Assembly (NCBI GenBank): GCA_003697085.1
Contig: RFFU01000048.1
Span: 1-5,046, forward strand
Direction: 5' to 3'
Source: Candidatus Hydrogenedentota bacterium
GTDB taxonomy: Bacteria > UBA8481 > J006
DNA length: 5,046 nt
Part shown: piece by piece, positions 4,569-5,046 of the stretch
Position numbering within the stretch: the first letter of the stretch is position 1
How the letters are laid out: each line of letters begins with the position of its first letter
Position numbers and translations under genes: made by a program
Notes under the pieces: model-generated
What the model saw: the letters and a program-made list of their open reading frames with translations, nothing else
Database searches by the model: none
Told to the model about the DNA's origin: nothing

Positions 4569-5046
4569 TTAGAAGGAGCCCACCAGTGAAAGCGCGAAGA
4601 CGTCGTTGTCGATTTCGTTAATGCGGGTACCGTTGAATGTCACGTTACCGCCACCCAATTCGCTTTCATTATTGAGATCATATTCGGCCTTAACAATTAC
4701 GTTGTCGGCCAAACGGTAGGCTCCCGTAACCGCGATTGTGCTGAACTTATTCCTCCGGCTGGTCAAAGCGCCCTGCTCCGTCGAAACGTCGCTGTACCGG
4801 GCCCCAAAGGAGATCTTGCTGTTGTAGTCGTACTGAGCCTCCACATAAAACCCTTTTGCCTCAGTCTTGCTCGTGACTGGTTGTCCCGTCGGGTCTTCCG
4901 AAACTTTGATCCACTCACCGCGAAGGCCGATGGCTCCGAAGGAATAGGAAGCATCGACTCCCAGCGTGTTACGGTCCTGACTTCCGCCGGCCCCGCCGAC
5001 ACCGTCGACACCGTAGGAGACCCCCACTTCGAGCCCCTCGATCGGA
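4569..5046 (-). CDS. Porin-like outer-membrane beta-barrel protein, C-terminal part, N-terminus outside window
   Basis: The frame is open at the right edge (PIEGLEVGVSYG...) and ends with TAA at 4569-4571, giving 158 visible residues. They form alternating amphipathic strands separated by polar turns: LEVGVSYG, NTLGVDASYSFG, IGLRGEWIKVSE, GFYVEAQYDYN, ISFGARYSDVS, STIAVTGAYRLADN, VIVKAEYDLNNE and DNDVFALSLVGSF. The last residue is Phe, the usual BAM-complex recognition signal for insertion into the outer membrane. The style resembles phosphate-selective (OprP/OprO-like) or general porins, but substrate specificity cannot be told from this part. The GTG at 5025-5027 lies inside a strand and is unlikely to be the start. 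A strong terminator follows (4511-4543), so this gene ends its own transcript. Confidence 0.85.
   Translation of the reverse strand, partial: PIEGLEVGVSYGVDGVGGAGGSQDRNTLGVDASYSFGAIGLRGEWIKVSEDPTGQPVTSKTEAKGFYVEAQYDYNSKISFGARYSDVSTEQGALTSRRNKFSTIAVTGAYRLADNVIVKAEYDLNNESELGGGNVTFNGTRINEIDNDVFALSLVGSF

Overview
The window looks like chromosomal DNA of a Gram-negative (diderm) bacterium. It carries the C-terminal part of an outer-membrane beta-barrel protein, a CarD-type RNA polymerase regulator, ribosomal protein S21 and a menaquinone/ubiquinone methyltransferase. G+C is near or a little above half by eye. The phylum cannot be fixed from this sequence; a deltaproteobacterial or Nitrospirota-like lineage would fit, but that is a guess.

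Layout. Positions 1-1836 (+ strand) hold two closely spaced enzyme genes: the 3' part of an M29/AmpS-like metallo-aminopeptidase and, 9 nt later, a nitrilase-superfamily amidase. Positions 1712-4008 (- strand) hold a convergent gene row read right to left: carD, a small TPR protein (ATGA overlap with carD), rpsU and ubiE/menG. I see no terminator between these four, so one transcript is possible. It would link RNA polymerase control, the ribosome and quinone synthesis under a strong-looking promoter at 4120-4148. The row ends tail to tail with the amidase gene, with a 125-bp antisense overlap. Positions 4511-5046 (- strand) hold the end of a porin-like gene and its rho-independent terminator.

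The 560-bp stretch between the porin gene and carD is not empty. Read on the - strand, 4231-4490 contains the C-terminal half of an MNT-type nucleotidyltransferase, broken by a one-base frameshift and an in-frame TAA. It is followed at 4145-4234 by the first ~29 codons of a HEPN-domain gene whose start codon appears to have mutated from ATG to ATA. This is best read as the wreck of an MNT-HEPN toxin-antitoxin module. The -35 box of the carD promoter overlaps the last codons of the wreck. Between promoter and carD start, a 51-nt near-perfect hairpin (4009-4059) ends directly at the ATG and takes in the ribosome binding site, suggesting translational control of carD.

The points most worth a second look are the toxin-antitoxin remnant, the carD leader hairpin, the convergent overlap of amidase and ubiE, and the rpsU start (a TTG codon overlapped by a 17-codon reading frame with its own GGAGG). 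I found no intact novel system, CRISPR array, tRNA, rRNA or insertion sequence.
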